Notes: generated from the sequence alone by a model not told the origin. A DNA stretch of 64,000 nucleotides from Saccharospirillum sp043196875 (GCF_043196875.1 NZ_JBEBMX010000001.1:620001-684000); one strand, 5' to 3'. Counted from the stretch's first letter, positions 43,313-52,451 are shown. A program made the numbers and translations.

Positions 43313-44115
43313 GCGTCGCTGGAGGGTTGTTCTTGCACTAAGGGTTTAAGACGCTGCCAAGCGACCGCCTTCTGGCGTGGATCCTCCAGCATGCGATAGA
43401 GCGACGGCAAACCCACCCAAGGCAAACCTAAGTGCTCACCCTGAGGTTGCTGCCAATCGTGCAGACGCGGCAGCACCGCACCGAAAGACAACAGCTGTTG
43501 CGGCTGATGCTGACGGACAAACTGCTCAAGCTTTTCATCGACGTACAGCTGCGCCTGCTTGATGCCCTGATCGACACGCGGGTTGGTAAACAATGGCCAC
43601 TGAATCACATGATGGGTGTGCACATCGGCAGCGCTGACACCCAGGGTGGCGAGAATATTGAGCAGCAACTGCTGGCCGGCCGGCGTGGGTTGTTCCAAAC
43701 CACGCCCCAGCGTATCGGCAATCAGGTAAGGGCCGACCACGCTGAGCGACAACACAAAGCGCGGCACCGCTGGCGCCGACTGAGCTCGCGGCGCAGCTTC
43801 CGGTTCAGCGGCCGGCTTGGCGGTTTCGGTTTGGACTCGCGGAACGGCAACCGGTTCTTGCGGTTGCGCTGGCGCAGACTCGGCGGCTTGCGCTACGGCT
43901 GGTTGAGCCGGCGCAGCTTGAGCCGGCGCAGCTTGAGAATGTGCAGCTGACTCTGCCGCCGGGAATTCATCCTGGCCGTCATCCAGATCGAACACCAGAG
44001 GTTCGGGCGCCATCGGCAAGCGCACACGCGGATACCAGGACTGAATGCCCATGGCATCGAGGTAATGGCGTCGGTTGCTTTCAGCTAAGGGCGTAAAGGC
44101 GGGCATGGCGCGCAA
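43309..44115 (-). CDS. HolD-like protein (putative DNA polymerase III psi subunit)
   Basis: A 268-residue protein. The ends resemble E. coli HolD (137 residues): N-terminal RRHYLDAMGIQSWYPR corresponds to RRDWQLQQLGITQWSLRRP, and C-terminal LPSLYRMLEDPRQKAVAWQRL to SPALTDLRANPTARAALWQQ. Between them is an Ala/Pro/Gln/Glu-rich linker (about residues 60-115) that E. coli HolD lacks. Position directly upstream of rimI also matches. The psi role (linking clamp loader to SSB) is an inference from weak similarity and synteny. Confidence 0.55.
   Translation of the reverse strand: MRAMPAFTPLAESNRRHYLDAMGIQSWYPRVRLPMAPEPLVFDLDDGQDEFPAAESAAHSQAAPAQAAPAQPAVAQAAESAPAQPQEPVAVPRVQTETAKPAAEPEAAPRAQSAPAVPRFVLSLSVVGPYLIADTLGRGLEQPTPAGQQLLLNILATLGVSAADVHTHHVIQWPLFTNPRVDQGIKQAQLYVDEKLEQFVRQHQPQQLLSFGAVLPRLHDWQQPQGEHLGLPWVGLPSLYRMLEDPRQKAVAWQRLKPLVQEQPSSDA
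43903..43932. repeat. 15-base tandem repeat inside the holD-like gene
   Basis: Two perfect copies of TTGAGCCGGCGCAGC at 43903-43917 and 43918-43932 encode repeated AAPAQ units in the Pro/Ala/Gln-rich linker, so the linker can change length in frame. Confidence 0.85.
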
Positions 44116-44200
44116 GCACAGGCTTTTGGTCGGCTTTCAGGACCGCTCAATATACGCGCCCAACACCCAGGCGACAATCTTGCATTGCCGCCCAAAGCGC

Positions 44201-45109
44201 TCAGTTTTGATGCTCGGCCCAGACGGTAGCGCAAAGCGTCATCAACCGCTGACGGGTGGTCTGGGTTTCCCGCGTCCAGGGCAGTGGGTAGACCGGCCGG
44301 CTTTGACGATCGAACCAGAATTCGCCGCTGGGCAGTTGCTTACCTTCGGCAAGACACCAATAGATGGTGTCGGCGCCTTGGTCATCGCTGCGCAAGCGTT
44401 TGGACAGCCGCTTGGTAAAGCCCGGCAGCGCCTCACGCAACGCCTCGGTACCAACCCAGCCAGGGTGGGATGAAGAGAACACATAGTCCGGATAACGCCG
44501 CGCCAGTTCTTCGTTAAGAATCACCTGGGCGCGTTTGGCGTTGGCGTAGGACTGCACCTTGTCATAGCTGTTCTCCTGCCAGCACAGGTCGTCCAGATTC
44601 AGTTTCTTTAAGTACATGCCACCGCTGGATGTGAGATGCAGACTGCCTCCGGGCGCTAACAGCCCCGACTCGATACAGCGCCGCATCAGCAGATAGTGAC
44701 CAATCACCTGAGAGGCAAAAATCACATCGAACTCATTGTTCACCAACTGCAGTTGATCGGGCATGCCGCCGGCGTTGCACACCAAGCCATCGAGCGGCGG
44801 CAGATTCAATTGCATAACGGTTTTGAAGTCGGCCATATCGAGCGGCACAAAGGCGACACCCAGTGAATCCAGCCCGGACTGCGCAAAGCGCTCGGCGCTG
44901 CGGCCGGTGACGATGACTTCACTGCCGGCCTCGGCCAGACGCTGCGCCAGCGCCGCACCAATACCGCTGGTACCGCCGGTGACCAGAAAGCGTTTGCCAA
45001 TCAGATGGTTGTCTTCAATGGGCGCAAATTGACGTGCGTGGCGTTGATAGCCACTGCGGTCGAAGGAATAGACAATCGAATAATCTTTGAGGGTATCGAA
45101 CATGCTCAT
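44201..45109 (-). CDS. Short-chain dehydrogenase/reductase
   Basis: About 302 residues; the ATG at 45109 (MSMFDTLKDYSIVYSFDRSG) is chosen because a GGAAA-type site precedes it, with 45127 as a longer alternative. The cofactor motif TGGTSGIGAA and the catalytic Ser (LTSSGG), Tyr and Lys (YANAK) of the SDR family are present. It is a classical NAD(P)-dependent oxidoreductase of unknown substrate. Confidence 0.85.
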   Translation of the reverse strand: MSMFDTLKDYSIVYSFDRSGYQRHARQFAPIEDNHLIGKRFLVTGGTSGIGAALAQRLAEAGSEVIVTGRSAERFAQSGLDSLGVAFVPLDMADFKTVMQLNLPPLDGLVCNAGGMPDQLQLVNNEFDVIFASQVIGHYLLMRRCIESGLLAPGGSLHLTSSGGMYLKKLNLDDLCWQENSYDKVQSYANAKRAQVILNEELARRYPDYVFSSSHPGWVGTEALREALPGFTKRLSKRLRSDDQGADTIYWCLAEGKQLPSGEFWFDRQSRPVYPLPWTRETQTTRQRLMTLCATVWAEHQN

Positions 45110-45260
45110 CTCAGCGTTTCCATTCATCCATGAGTACGCTAAGCGGCCTTTCCAGGTTCACTAGAAAGTGAAGAAAAGCGCGCCCGCCCGAGCGACGCTT
45201 ATCAGTGTCTTTGAACGACGTTCACGGTGCAAGTACTATGTAACCGGTTGCAGCGCCGTC

Positions 45261-45860
45261 TTACTTCACCGCCAGGGTGCCATGCCAGACGGGCAACGCC
45301 AGATCTTCCGGTTCCTCCACCGGGCCACCGGTACGGGCCTTGAACGAGCCTTCCTGCATCGGTAAGCGCACCAACACCGTGGCCTTGCGCTCAATCCGAT
45401 TGGGCGGCCGCACCTGCTCCCAGCGCCCCGCTTCGAGCTGGTTGATCAGCACGCGGAAGGCGTTGTCGAATTCGGCCTCATCGGTAACCGTTTCACCGTG
45501 GCAATAGAGCACCGCCGAGCGATAGTTGGCGCTGTGGTGGTAGGCCGATTTGGTCATCACCCATTCGCTGCATTCAGCGAACGACAACACCACTAGCTGG
45601 CCACTTTGCAGATACTTCGCCAGCCGGCCTTTGTTGCCACTGTGCACATAGAGGTTATCGCCATCGCGCCAGCAGGTGATGGGAATCACCCGGGGTTCAC
45701 CCTCTTCAACAAAACCCAAATGGGCGGTCTTCAGATCGTCAATCAACTGATACACCGGCTCACGGTCGTAACTCGCCCGTTTGGCGGCGCGGCGCACCTG
45801 GCTGCGTGGACAAAAACCCAATTCGGACTGACTGGCTGCTTGCTCGGTCTGGCGGGGCAT
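45261..45860 (-). CDS. Pyridoxamine 5'-phosphate oxidase-family (NimA-like) flavoprotein
   Basis: A 199-residue protein with the split-barrel FMN-binding fold: HLGFVEEGEPRVIPITCWRDGDNLYVHSGNKGRLAKYL, then MTKSAYHHSANYRSAVLYCHGETVTDEAEF. Such proteins (Pyridox_ox_2 type) are flavin or heme binders of poorly known role. It diverges from a MocR regulator, which usually controls its neighbour. Confidence 0.85.
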   Translation of the reverse strand: MPRQTEQAASQSELGFCPRSQVRRAAKRASYDREPVYQLIDDLKTAHLGFVEEGEPRVIPITCWRDGDNLYVHSGNKGRLAKYLQSGQLVVLSFAECSEWVMTKSAYHHSANYRSAVLYCHGETVTDEAEFDNAFRVLINQLEAGRWEQVRPPNRIERKATVLVRLPMQEGSFKARTGGPVEEPEDLALPVWHGTLAVK

Positions 45861-45898
45861 GGTGGTCTCCTCGTGTTAACGAGGTCTAGACTAGCGAC

Positions 45899-45924
45899 AT
45901 CTGGTATTCTAAAAAGAACCAGAT
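45899..45924. promoter_or_regulatory. Inverted repeat between the flavoprotein and MocR genes
   Basis: ATCTGGT (45899-45905) and ACCAGAT (45918-45924) are a perfect inverted pair with TTCT/AGAA nested inside. The site lies 22 bases before the MocR ATG and 38 bases before the divergent gene's start, a natural autoregulatory operator. Confidence 0.65.
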
Positions 45925-45946
45925 ATTAATTTTTTATGGATCCAGA

Positions 45947-47395
45947 ATGACCACCAGCCTGCCGCTTAATGATCTGCATCTGCGCGACCCCAACCACAGC
46001 GGTCAGTCATTACAGACCCAGCTCTATCAGGCGCTCAGCCAGCGCATTCTGGATGGGCGGCTGCAACCGGGTGATCGTCTGCCGTCCAGCCGATTGTTGG
46101 CCACCGATCTGGGCGTGGCGCGCAATACAGTGCTGGCGGTGTTCGACCAATTGCAGGCCGAAGGCTTTATCCGCCACCAGCCGCGCTCCGGTACCTTTGT
46201 TGATCCGCGGCTGCCAGCGCAGTCGGTCGATGGCACCCCAAAACCCGCGGCACACCCCAGACCACCGCTGCCAAGTCCGGCGTTGCCCTGGTTACAAGGC
46301 AGTCAAAGGCGCGAACCCAACGAACAGAACCGACCCTTTACTCCCGGCCTGCCCGATCACCAGGCCTTCCCGCTGGCCAGTTGGAATCGTCTGCTGCATC
46401 AGCAGGAAAGCCGCACGGCACTGCTCGGTTACGACAGCCACCAGGGTTATCCACCGCTGCGTCGTGCTATCGCGGATTATTTACGGCAAGCACGCGGCGT
46501 ACGCTGCCACCCCGACCAGATCATCATCACCGCCGGCGCCCAGCAGGCACTGTCGATGATCGCTGAACTGTTTTTGCACGCCGGCGACACAGTACTGATC
46601 GAAGACCCGGGTTATCGCGGCGCCCGTTTTGCGCTGGCACGACCGGGTGTGGAATTGCAGCCGGTGCCACTGGCCGACACCGTGCTCGATCTGGATCAAT
46701 TGCCACAGCAAACCGACGCCAAGCTGCTGTATTGCACACCGACCCACCAATACCCGCTGGGCGGCATTCTCGATATCAGTCAGCGTTTGCGCCTGCTCGA
46801 TTGGGCTGCGCGCGCCGGTGTGTGGATTATCGAAGACGATTACGACAGCGAATTTCACTTCACCAACAAACCGCTCGCAGCCATGCAGGGGTTAATCGAA
46901 GACGCTCCGGTGCTGTACGTCGGCAGTTTCAGCAAAACGCTGTTTCCGGCGTTACGACTGGGTTATCTGGTGGTGCCGCCCGATCTGATCGATGCCTTCA
47001 ATCAGCTCAAACGTATCCACACCGGTGAATCGCCGTTACTGCTGCAAGCGGTCACCGCCGCCTTTATCGACCAGGGTCACTTCGCGCGTCACCTGCGCCG
47101 GATGCGGCAGCACTATCATGGCAAATGGCAGTTACTGAGTGAGCAGATCGAACAACGCCTCGACGGTCAGTTTCGCATCGTTGCCGAAAGCGCGGGCATG
47201 CATCTGGTGTTGGAACGCCAAGGCGATGACCGAGCCTGGGCACAACAACTGAGTCAAGCTGGCTATGGCCCGCTGGCGTTGAGTGACTATGCACTGGCCG
47301 AGCCGAAGCGAACGGGTTTGGTGATTGGCTTTGCCAATTCGAGTGAGGAAGAAATTCGGGATGGAGTCGCGCTGTTGGCAACGCTGAACGCTTGA
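45947..47395 (+). CDS. MocR/PdxR-family PLP-dependent transcriptional regulator
   Basis: A 482-residue fusion of an N-terminal GntR-type winged helix (QRILDGRLQPGDRLPSSRLLATDLGVARNTVLAVFDQL) and a C-terminal aminotransferase-like domain with VWIIEDDYDSEFHF and the PLP lysine in SFSKTLFPALRLGY. It probably senses pyridoxal phosphate or an amine and controls the divergent flavoprotein gene. The operator candidate is at 45899. Confidence 0.92.
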   Translation: MTTSLPLNDLHLRDPNHSGQSLQTQLYQALSQRILDGRLQPGDRLPSSRLLATDLGVARNTVLAVFDQLQAEGFIRHQPRSGTFVDPRLPAQSVDGTPKPAAHPRPPLPSPALPWLQGSQRREPNEQNRPFTPGLPDHQAFPLASWNRLLHQQESRTALLGYDSHQGYPPLRRAIADYLRQARGVRCHPDQIIITAGAQQALSMIAELFLHAGDTVLIEDPGYRGARFALARPGVELQPVPLADTVLDLDQLPQQTDAKLLYCTPTHQYPLGGILDISQRLRLLDWAARAGVWIIEDDYDSEFHFTNKPLAAMQGLIEDAPVLYVGSFSKTLFPALRLGYLVVPPDLIDAFNQLKRIHTGESPLLLQAVTAAFIDQGHFARHLRRMRQHYHGKWQLLSEQIEQRLDGQFRIVAESAGMHLVLERQGDDRAWAQQLSQAGYGPLALSDYALAEPKRTGLVIGFANSSEEEIRDGVALLATLNA

Positions 47396-47420
47396 CGGGA
47401 GCGGTGTGCCGCCCAGACGT

Positions 47421-47496
47421 GAGACGCTAGATAGCTGAAAACCCACGCCTCGCTAATTAGCGTCTCCCGTTCACCATTTTGCGTCTCCCATCTCCC
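47421..47496. repeat. Intergenic dyad with GCGTCTCCC repeats
   Basis: GAGACGCTA (47421-47429) and TAGCGTCTC (47458-47466) form a perfect 9-bp inverted repeat after the MocR gene, followed by two more GCGTCTCCC-like copies. GCGTCTCCCAT is shared with the intergenic region at 20761. It may act as a terminator-like stem or be a small dispersed repeat. Confidence 0.5.
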
Positions 47497-47538
47497 AACT
47501 GCTAAGGTGACCGCCCACTCCACCAACGGAGAAACCCC

Positions 47539-47850
47539 ATGCCTACCGATCGTTACGACGCCCAACAAATCCAGACTGAACTTCAGGCGCTGAATTCAAA
47601 ATCGACGCACGCCTGGGCCATCGAAGACGACAAGCTGAGCAAGACTTATCAGTTCAAAGACTTTGTCGAAGCCTTTGGTTTTATGACTCGCGCCGCCCTG
47701 GTGATCGAAAAAAACGACCACCATCCGGAATGGTTCAACGCCTATAAAACCGTCAAGGTGCAACTGATCAGCCACGATGTGGACGGTCTGTCACAGCGCG
47801 ATTTCAACCTGGCCCATCAGTTGGATCGGCTGGCCGGCGAGCGAGGCTGA
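47539..47850 (+). CDS. phhB: Pterin-4a-carbinolamine dehydratase
   Basis: A 103-residue protein of the PCD/DCoH family; the active-site motif region EKNDHHPEWFNAYKTVKVQLISHD is clear. It dehydrates 4a-hydroxytetrahydrobiopterin to regenerate the pterin cofactor, usually for phenylalanine hydroxylase, though no phhA gene is adjacent. The next small gene begins one base after its stop and is probably co-transcribed. Confidence 0.9.
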   Translation: MPTDRYDAQQIQTELQALNSKSTHAWAIEDDKLSKTYQFKDFVEAFGFMTRAALVIEKNDHHPEWFNAYKTVKVQLISHDVDGLSQRDFNLAHQLDRLAGERG

Positions 47851-47851
47851 G

Positions 47852-48094
47852 ATGTCACTGAATGTGGTGCTCGATCGCTTTGGTGAGATCATCGAAGGCA
47901 ATCACTATCGCGGCTATTGCCACATCAGCCGCGATACCGAAGAAGACGGTTTTTTCGTCATGGTCTATCGCGAGGCCGACCCGCAATCGGAGGTGTTACT
48001 CAGCGAATGGTTTCCGTCGATGCAGGCGGTGAATCATTTTGTGCGCGATCAAAGCTGGGTGGTCTATTGGCAGGATCAGCATCGGCCGCTGTAA
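47852..48094 (+). CDS. Small hypothetical protein following phhB
   Basis: An 80-residue soluble protein starting MSLNVVLDRFGEIIEGNHYRGYC and ending with VYWQDQHRPL. It is acidic and aromatic-rich, with no membrane segment. I do not recognise the family. The ATG one base after the phhB stop points to one operon. Confidence 0.6.
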   Translation: MSLNVVLDRFGEIIEGNHYRGYCHISRDTEEDGFFVMVYREADPQSEVLLSEWFPSMQAVNHFVRDQSWVVYWQDQHRPL

Positions 48095-48120
48095 AACCAG
48101 CCGCCCAAAAAGCCCGCAAA

Positions 48121-48681
48121 TTATTCCATCCAGGCGCCCTGAGTCTGGCCGTGATTGGTGCGCCGATCATAATCAAATTCACGTTCGCGAAAGCGCTGCA
48201 ACAGCTGCTGACCGAGCGCATTGGCATCGGTTTCCAGAGCCGCGCAAGAATCGGCAACCGGGAACTGCCGCAACGCCAGATCGATGGCTTCACCAGCCGC
48301 CAACGCCAATTGCTGATGCCCTTCTTCGTGCTGCGTCAGCGCGCTGAGATAGTCCGCAAATTCGGCTTGCTGAGCGTCCGTCCCGGCGACCAGTTGCGGC
48401 ACTTGAATCTGCACTTCAACCTCGGTTCGCACCCGCTCAATAACGCAGCCATCGCTGGTACGGCGCCACCAGAAACGCCACTGCACCTGCCAATCTGTGG
48501 TGGCGTGAAAGACCAGACCGCGACTGCGAATCGGCGAGCTGCGATCGAGCGCCTGGGCCAGCGTTTCACCCTCATTGATACGCACCGGATAGTGTTGCCA
48601 ATCCAGTTCGCTTTGCACATCCGCGAACGCACCGGTCGACATCAATGCCAGCACAACCATGCCGACCCATCTCACGAACAT
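48121..48681 (-). CDS. DUF922 putative secreted zinc peptidase
   Basis: A 186-residue protein with a signal peptide (MFVRWVGMVVLALMSTGAFA) and an HEEGH motif (LSALTQHEEGHQQLAL), the expected zinc-binding signature of DUF922. It is probably periplasmic. It overlaps the upstream lysozyme-fold gene by ten bases, so the two are likely translated together. Confidence 0.82.
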   Translation of the reverse strand: MFVRWVGMVVLALMSTGAFADVQSELDWQHYPVRINEGETLAQALDRSSPIRSRGLVFHATTDWQVQWRFWWRRTSDGCVIERVRTEVEVQIQVPQLVAGTDAQQAEFADYLSALTQHEEGHQQLALAAGEAIDLALRQFPVADSCAALETDANALGQQLLQRFREREFDYDRRTNHGQTQGAWME

Positions 48682-49742
48682 AGCTCCGGCTCAGCGTTGC
48701 AAACGGCCTCGGCAGCGATGGCAACGTCGACACTGTAATACAACGAATCGAGCCCCAAACCGATGCGCCCCATATTGTGGAACACCAAGCCCAAGGCTAA
48801 ATCTTCGGCGCTGTAACGCTGCGCATCGGCGGCCAGTTCACGACCGGCACGGCCGACTTCGTCGTCGCCCAGCAAGGCCAACATCCGGCCGATACCGCCG
48901 TGATAAGCCTGCACCAACAACAGCGAATAGAGTTGCTCGGCTTTCGCTTCCGGCAAATCGCCGAAGCGCTGTTCAAAAGCCGGACGCAGGTTGCGATCGT
49001 TTTGTTGATACAACCGCACCGCGCAATCGACCTGCGCCATGCGATGCAAATAAAACCGTTCTGCCAGTTCACAGTCGGCCAAAACTTCCGGTCGCAGCTG
49101 CAGTAATCCCACCGCTTGTGCCGCCGAGAAGGAACGTTTGCGCGCTCCGCTTTCAATTAAAATCTGGCCGAGAAAGGCGCGCTGCATCGCCGGCGTCACC
49201 TCATAACCACGGCGCTGCGCCTGGGTGTGCAACACTTCGATCACCACCTCCGCCAGCGACCAAGGCGCTTCGGGTGAACCGGCGGTGATGCCATCCCAGG
49301 TTCCCCAGACTCGGTCTTCTGTATTCGTTCCAAGCAGGCGCCCCAGAGCGGCCGGCAAGTCGACGTGAGGCTGATCGCAACGCAGCGCAAAGGGATAGCC
49401 GGTTTCAGACGCACTGCCATTTATCAGACGATGCACGTCGCCGTCACGATATAACTGCTCACGCACCGCATTCAGTTCAATTTGATTGGCAGCCGAATCG
49501 CCAGGGTTTTCAAACCAGGTCAGAAAGCGACCGCGCTGATCGAACAGCAAATGACGTTGCGACTCGGCGCAATAACTTTCACCGAGTAAAACCCAACGCC
49601 GAATGGTAGAGAGGTTGTCGTAAAAGCCGGCACTGAATACATAGGGTGTATCGCGCACCACCTGCAACCAGGGAGCGGTCGAGGTTTCGGCGCGCAGTGG
49701 CGAGAGACAAAACAGGATTAGCAGCAACAGGCAGCGACGCAT
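48672..49742 (-). CDS. Secreted lytic-transglycosylase-like protein
   Basis: A 356-residue exported protein (signal peptide MRRCLLLLILFCLSPLRA). Near residues 190-220 a lysozyme-like core is visible: FLGQILIESGARKRSFSAAQAVGLLQLRPEV, with candidate catalytic Glu197 followed by Ser, and the GLLQL motif of Slt enzymes. The N-terminal 160 residues are not recognised. It could cleave peptidoglycan in the periplasm. The DUF922 gene is downstream in the same unit. Confidence 0.65.
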   Translation of the reverse strand: MRRCLLLLILFCLSPLRAETSTAPWLQVVRDTPYVFSAGFYDNLSTIRRWVLLGESYCAESQRHLLFDQRGRFLTWFENPGDSAANQIELNAVREQLYRDGDVHRLINGSASETGYPFALRCDQPHVDLPAALGRLLGTNTEDRVWGTWDGITAGSPEAPWSLAEVVIEVLHTQAQRRGYEVTPAMQRAFLGQILIESGARKRSFSAAQAVGLLQLRPEVLADCELAERFYLHRMAQVDCAVRLYQQNDRNLRPAFEQRFGDLPEAKAEQLYSLLLVQAYHGGIGRMLALLGDDEVGRAGRELAADAQRYSAEDLALGLVFHNMGRIGLGLDSLYYSVDVAIAAEAVCNAEPELCS

Positions 49743-49806
49743 AACGGACTCGATTCAAGAACTGAACGCAGTCTATCAAATCATGCGTCGCCCGCCGCGA
49801 CCGGCT

Positions 49807-50568
49807 TCAGCTTTTCAGCTTGTAACCGGTGCGGAAAATCCACCAGACGATGGCCACAAAGAGCGCCAGAAAGCCCAACGTCATGCCGATGCTGACGCCG
49901 ACATGAACGTCCGACAGACCGTAAAAACTCCAACGGAAACCGCTGACCAGATAAACCACCGGATTCAACAAGGTCACTCCCTGCCAAAACGACGGCAGCA
50001 TATCGATGGAGTAAAAAGTACCGCCCAGAAACACCAGCGGGGTGACGATCATCATCGGGACAATCTGCAGTTTTTCGAAACCATCGGCCCAGATGCCAAT
50101 GATAAAACCGAGGAAACTGAAGGTGATCGACGTCAGCACCAGAAAGCCAAACATCCAGAACGGATGGTCGATGGAATAATCCACGAAGAAGGTGGCGGTG
50201 ATCAGAATGATCAGACCGAGAATCACCGACTTGCTCGCCGCCGCACCAACGTAGCCAATCAGAATTTCCAGATAGGAAACCGGTGCCGACAAAACTTCAT
50301 AAATAGTGCCGGAAAACTTCGGCATATAGATACCAAAGGAAGCATTACTGATGCTCTGCATCAACAGCGTCAGCATGATCAGACCGGGGACAATAAAAGC
50401 GCCATAACTGACGCCGTCGATCTCCACCATGCGCGAACCGATGGCCGAACCAAAGACGACAAAATACAGCGAAGTGGAAATCACCGGCGTCGCCACGCTT
50501 TGCAATAAGGTGCGCCAGGTGCGAGCCATCTCGAACAGGTAGATGGCGCGGATGGAATAAAAATTCAT
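49807..50568 (-). CDS. ABC-2 type permease (YadH-like)
   Basis: A 253-residue protein with six membrane helices and the ABC-2 transporter signature region (FGIYMPKFSGTIYEVLSAPVSYLEILIGYVGA; MMIVTPLVFLGGTFYSIDMLP). It is the membrane partner of the ATPase at 50585 and resembles E. coli YadH. Export of an unknown compound is likely. Confidence 0.88.
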   Translation of the reverse strand: MNFYSIRAIYLFEMARTWRTLLQSVATPVISTSLYFVVFGSAIGSRMVEIDGVSYGAFIVPGLIMLTLLMQSISNASFGIYMPKFSGTIYEVLSAPVSYLEILIGYVGAAASKSVILGLIILITATFFVDYSIDHPFWMFGFLVLTSITFSFLGFIIGIWADGFEKLQIVPMMIVTPLVFLGGTFYSIDMLPSFWQGVTLLNPVVYLVSGFRWSFYGLSDVHVGVSIGMTLGFLALFVAIVWWIFRTGYKLKS

Positions 50569-50584
50569 GGACTCTCCTGATCGA

Positions 50585-51511
50585 TTAATCGTTGCGGTGA
50601 ACCAGGTTCACGAAAATATCTTCCAATGAACTTTCCCGCGTTTGCAGATCTTTATAATCGATGCCGGCGTCGCTCAGAGTCGCCAGCATTTCCGGAATAC
50701 CGGTGTCATCGAGTTGGCTGTCGAAGCGATAAATCAGTTGATAACCGTCTTCGCTCAGGCTCAGATCACGATCTTTTAAACCGCTCGGAATCTCACTGAG
50801 TGGTTCACGCAAAGCCAAGCGCAATTCACGCCGACCCAGCTTGCGCATCAAATCCTGCTTTTGCTCGACCAGGACAATTTCACCCTGATTGATCACACCA
50901 ACCCGATCGGCCATTTCTTCGGCTTCTTCGATGTAGTGAGTGGTCAGAATGATGGTCACACCGCTTTCGCGCAGCTCACGCACCATGGCCCACATTTCGC
51001 GACGCAACTCGACATCAACACCGGCCGTCGGTTCATCCAAAAACAGGATGCGCGGTTCGTGCGATAACGCCTTGGCAATCATGACCCGGCGTTTCATACC
51101 GCCGGAAAGCGCCATCAGACGATCATTGCGTTTGTCCCACAGCGACAGATCGCGCAGTACTTTTTCGATGTGCTTGGGGTTGGGTGCCTTACCAAACAAA
51201 CCGCGGGTGAAATTGACGGTGTCCCAGACCGACTCGAACGCATTGGAGGTCAACTCCTGCGGCACCAGACCAATTTTGGAACGCGCCTGACGGTATTGCT
51301 TGATGATGTCGTGGCCATCGGCGCTCACCTGACCACCGCTGGGGTTAACCAGACCACAAATGATGCTGATCAGCGTTGTCTTGCCGGCACCGTTAGGACC
51401 GAGCAGCGCAAAAATCTCGCCCTGCTCGATATCGAGGTTGATGCCTTTAAGCGCCTGAAAGCCGGAATCGTAGGTTTTAGTGAGGTTTTCGATGGAGATG
51501 ATCGACGCCAT
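50585..51511 (-). CDS. ABC transporter ATP-binding protein (YadG-like)
   Basis: A 308-residue ATPase with Walker A LLGPNGAGKTTLI, signature ALSGGMKRRVMIAKAL, Walker B RILFLDEPTAGVD, and the H-loop LTTHYIEEAEEM. It closely matches E. coli YadG (LSGGMKRRLMIARALMHEP). The ATG at 51511 is preferred to the GTG at 51517 because AGGAG sits five bases before it. It is followed 16 bases later by its permease. Confidence 0.92.
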   Translation of the reverse strand: MASIISIENLTKTYDSGFQALKGINLDIEQGEIFALLGPNGAGKTTLISIICGLVNPSGGQVSADGHDIIKQYRQARSKIGLVPQELTSNAFESVWDTVNFTRGLFGKAPNPKHIEKVLRDLSLWDKRNDRLMALSGGMKRRVMIAKALSHEPRILFLDEPTAGVDVELRREMWAMVRELRESGVTIILTTHYIEEAEEMADRVGVINQGEIVLVEQKQDLMRKLGRRELRLALREPLSEIPSGLKDRDLSLSEDGYQLIYRFDSQLDDTGIPEMLATLSDAGIDYKDLQTRESSLEDIFVNLVHRND

Positions 51512-51578
51512 GAACACTCCTGACTGAGGGTTACGAACCGGCCCGTCATGGAGGTGGCCGAACGCGCAACAACGAATG

Positions 51579-51612
51579 GAAAGCCCGAGATGGTGGCAAA
51601 GCCCGGGCTTTC
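51579..51612 (-). terminator. Hairpin terminator candidate
   Basis: GAAAGCCCG and CGGGCTTTC form a perfect 9-bp stem. It lies after the membrane protein gene at 51649-52182 (minus strand) and before the YadGH-like unit. Confidence 0.65.
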
Positions 51613-51648
51613 AACAGTGACCATCGTCCGGTGCGCGAATGGCGTGGA

Positions 51649-52182
51649 TCAGACGCGTTTGGGGCGCGAAAATGGCAGGATAAAGTGCGGATCAACGGCC
51701 GCCAGGCGCGCATCCGGATGACGCTGCTGCATCATCTCACGCACCCGGCTTTCGTATTCTCGCGGGGTATAAATCAGAATCAGATAATGGCCGGCGTCGA
51801 GCTCGGCAGCAAAGGGTGCCAGCTTGTTATTCTGGGTTTCCACGCCCCAGAGCCCACCTTCCCACAAGCCAAACAAGGTCAGCACGGCGACAAACACCAG
51901 GTTGACGAAAAACGGCAGGCTGTCGCTAAACAGGCCGGTCACATGAAAGATTGCCAGCAGTAACAGACCGGCGCAAAAGCCCAGAAAACCACCGATCACA
52001 CCGCTGTGATACAGATCGAGCGTTTCCACATAGTTGGCCGATTGCAACCGGTGTCGGCTGATGCCGGTTTCGTTGCGGCTGATCAGATGCACCAGCCAGT
52101 TCGACAAACCGACGCTGTGCAAATCTTCGGCAATGCGTTCGCATTCTTTCAAGGTGGGAGACAAGTAGTAGACGCATTTCAT
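51649..52182 (-). CDS. Hypothetical membrane protein
   Basis: A 177-residue protein. An N-terminal soluble segment (MKCVYYLSPTLKECERIAED, about 60 residues) is followed by two hydrophobic helices (about 62-84 and 90-112) and a C-terminal soluble part with HYLILIYTPREYESRVREMMQQRHP. I do not recognise a named family. A terminator follows, so it is probably a single-gene unit. Confidence 0.7.
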   Translation of the reverse strand: MKCVYYLSPTLKECERIAEDLHSVGLSNWLVHLISRNETGISRHRLQSANYVETLDLYHSGVIGGFLGFCAGLLLLAIFHVTGLFSDSLPFFVNLVFVAVLTLFGLWEGGLWGVETQNNKLAPFAAELDAGHYLILIYTPREYESRVREMMQQRHPDARLAAVDPHFILPFSRPKRV

Positions 52183-52451
52183 GGTCGGTCCCTCTTGTGC
52201 TTATTGTGTGGGATTGTTCTGCGCCAGGTTTTGCGCAGACGGGCGGGCATAAACCTCAGTGCCCGTCATTCAAACCCTATGACAGATTGCGGCTTTTTCA
52301 ACTGAGGCGAAGTGAGGGTCGGGTTCAGGCGGTCCGGTCTTATCGACTGTTCAGCCGCATCCAGAGCAGCAAATCGGCCGCTGCGGCACACTGCGGCCAA
52401 GCTTTGAAATAACCCGGAGCAATAAACAAAGGAGGCTTACAGAAAATAAAT

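Noticed and set aside
52183..52451. Possible small gene in the 269-base gap
   Set aside because: No frame with a start, ribosome binding site and plausible composition was found.
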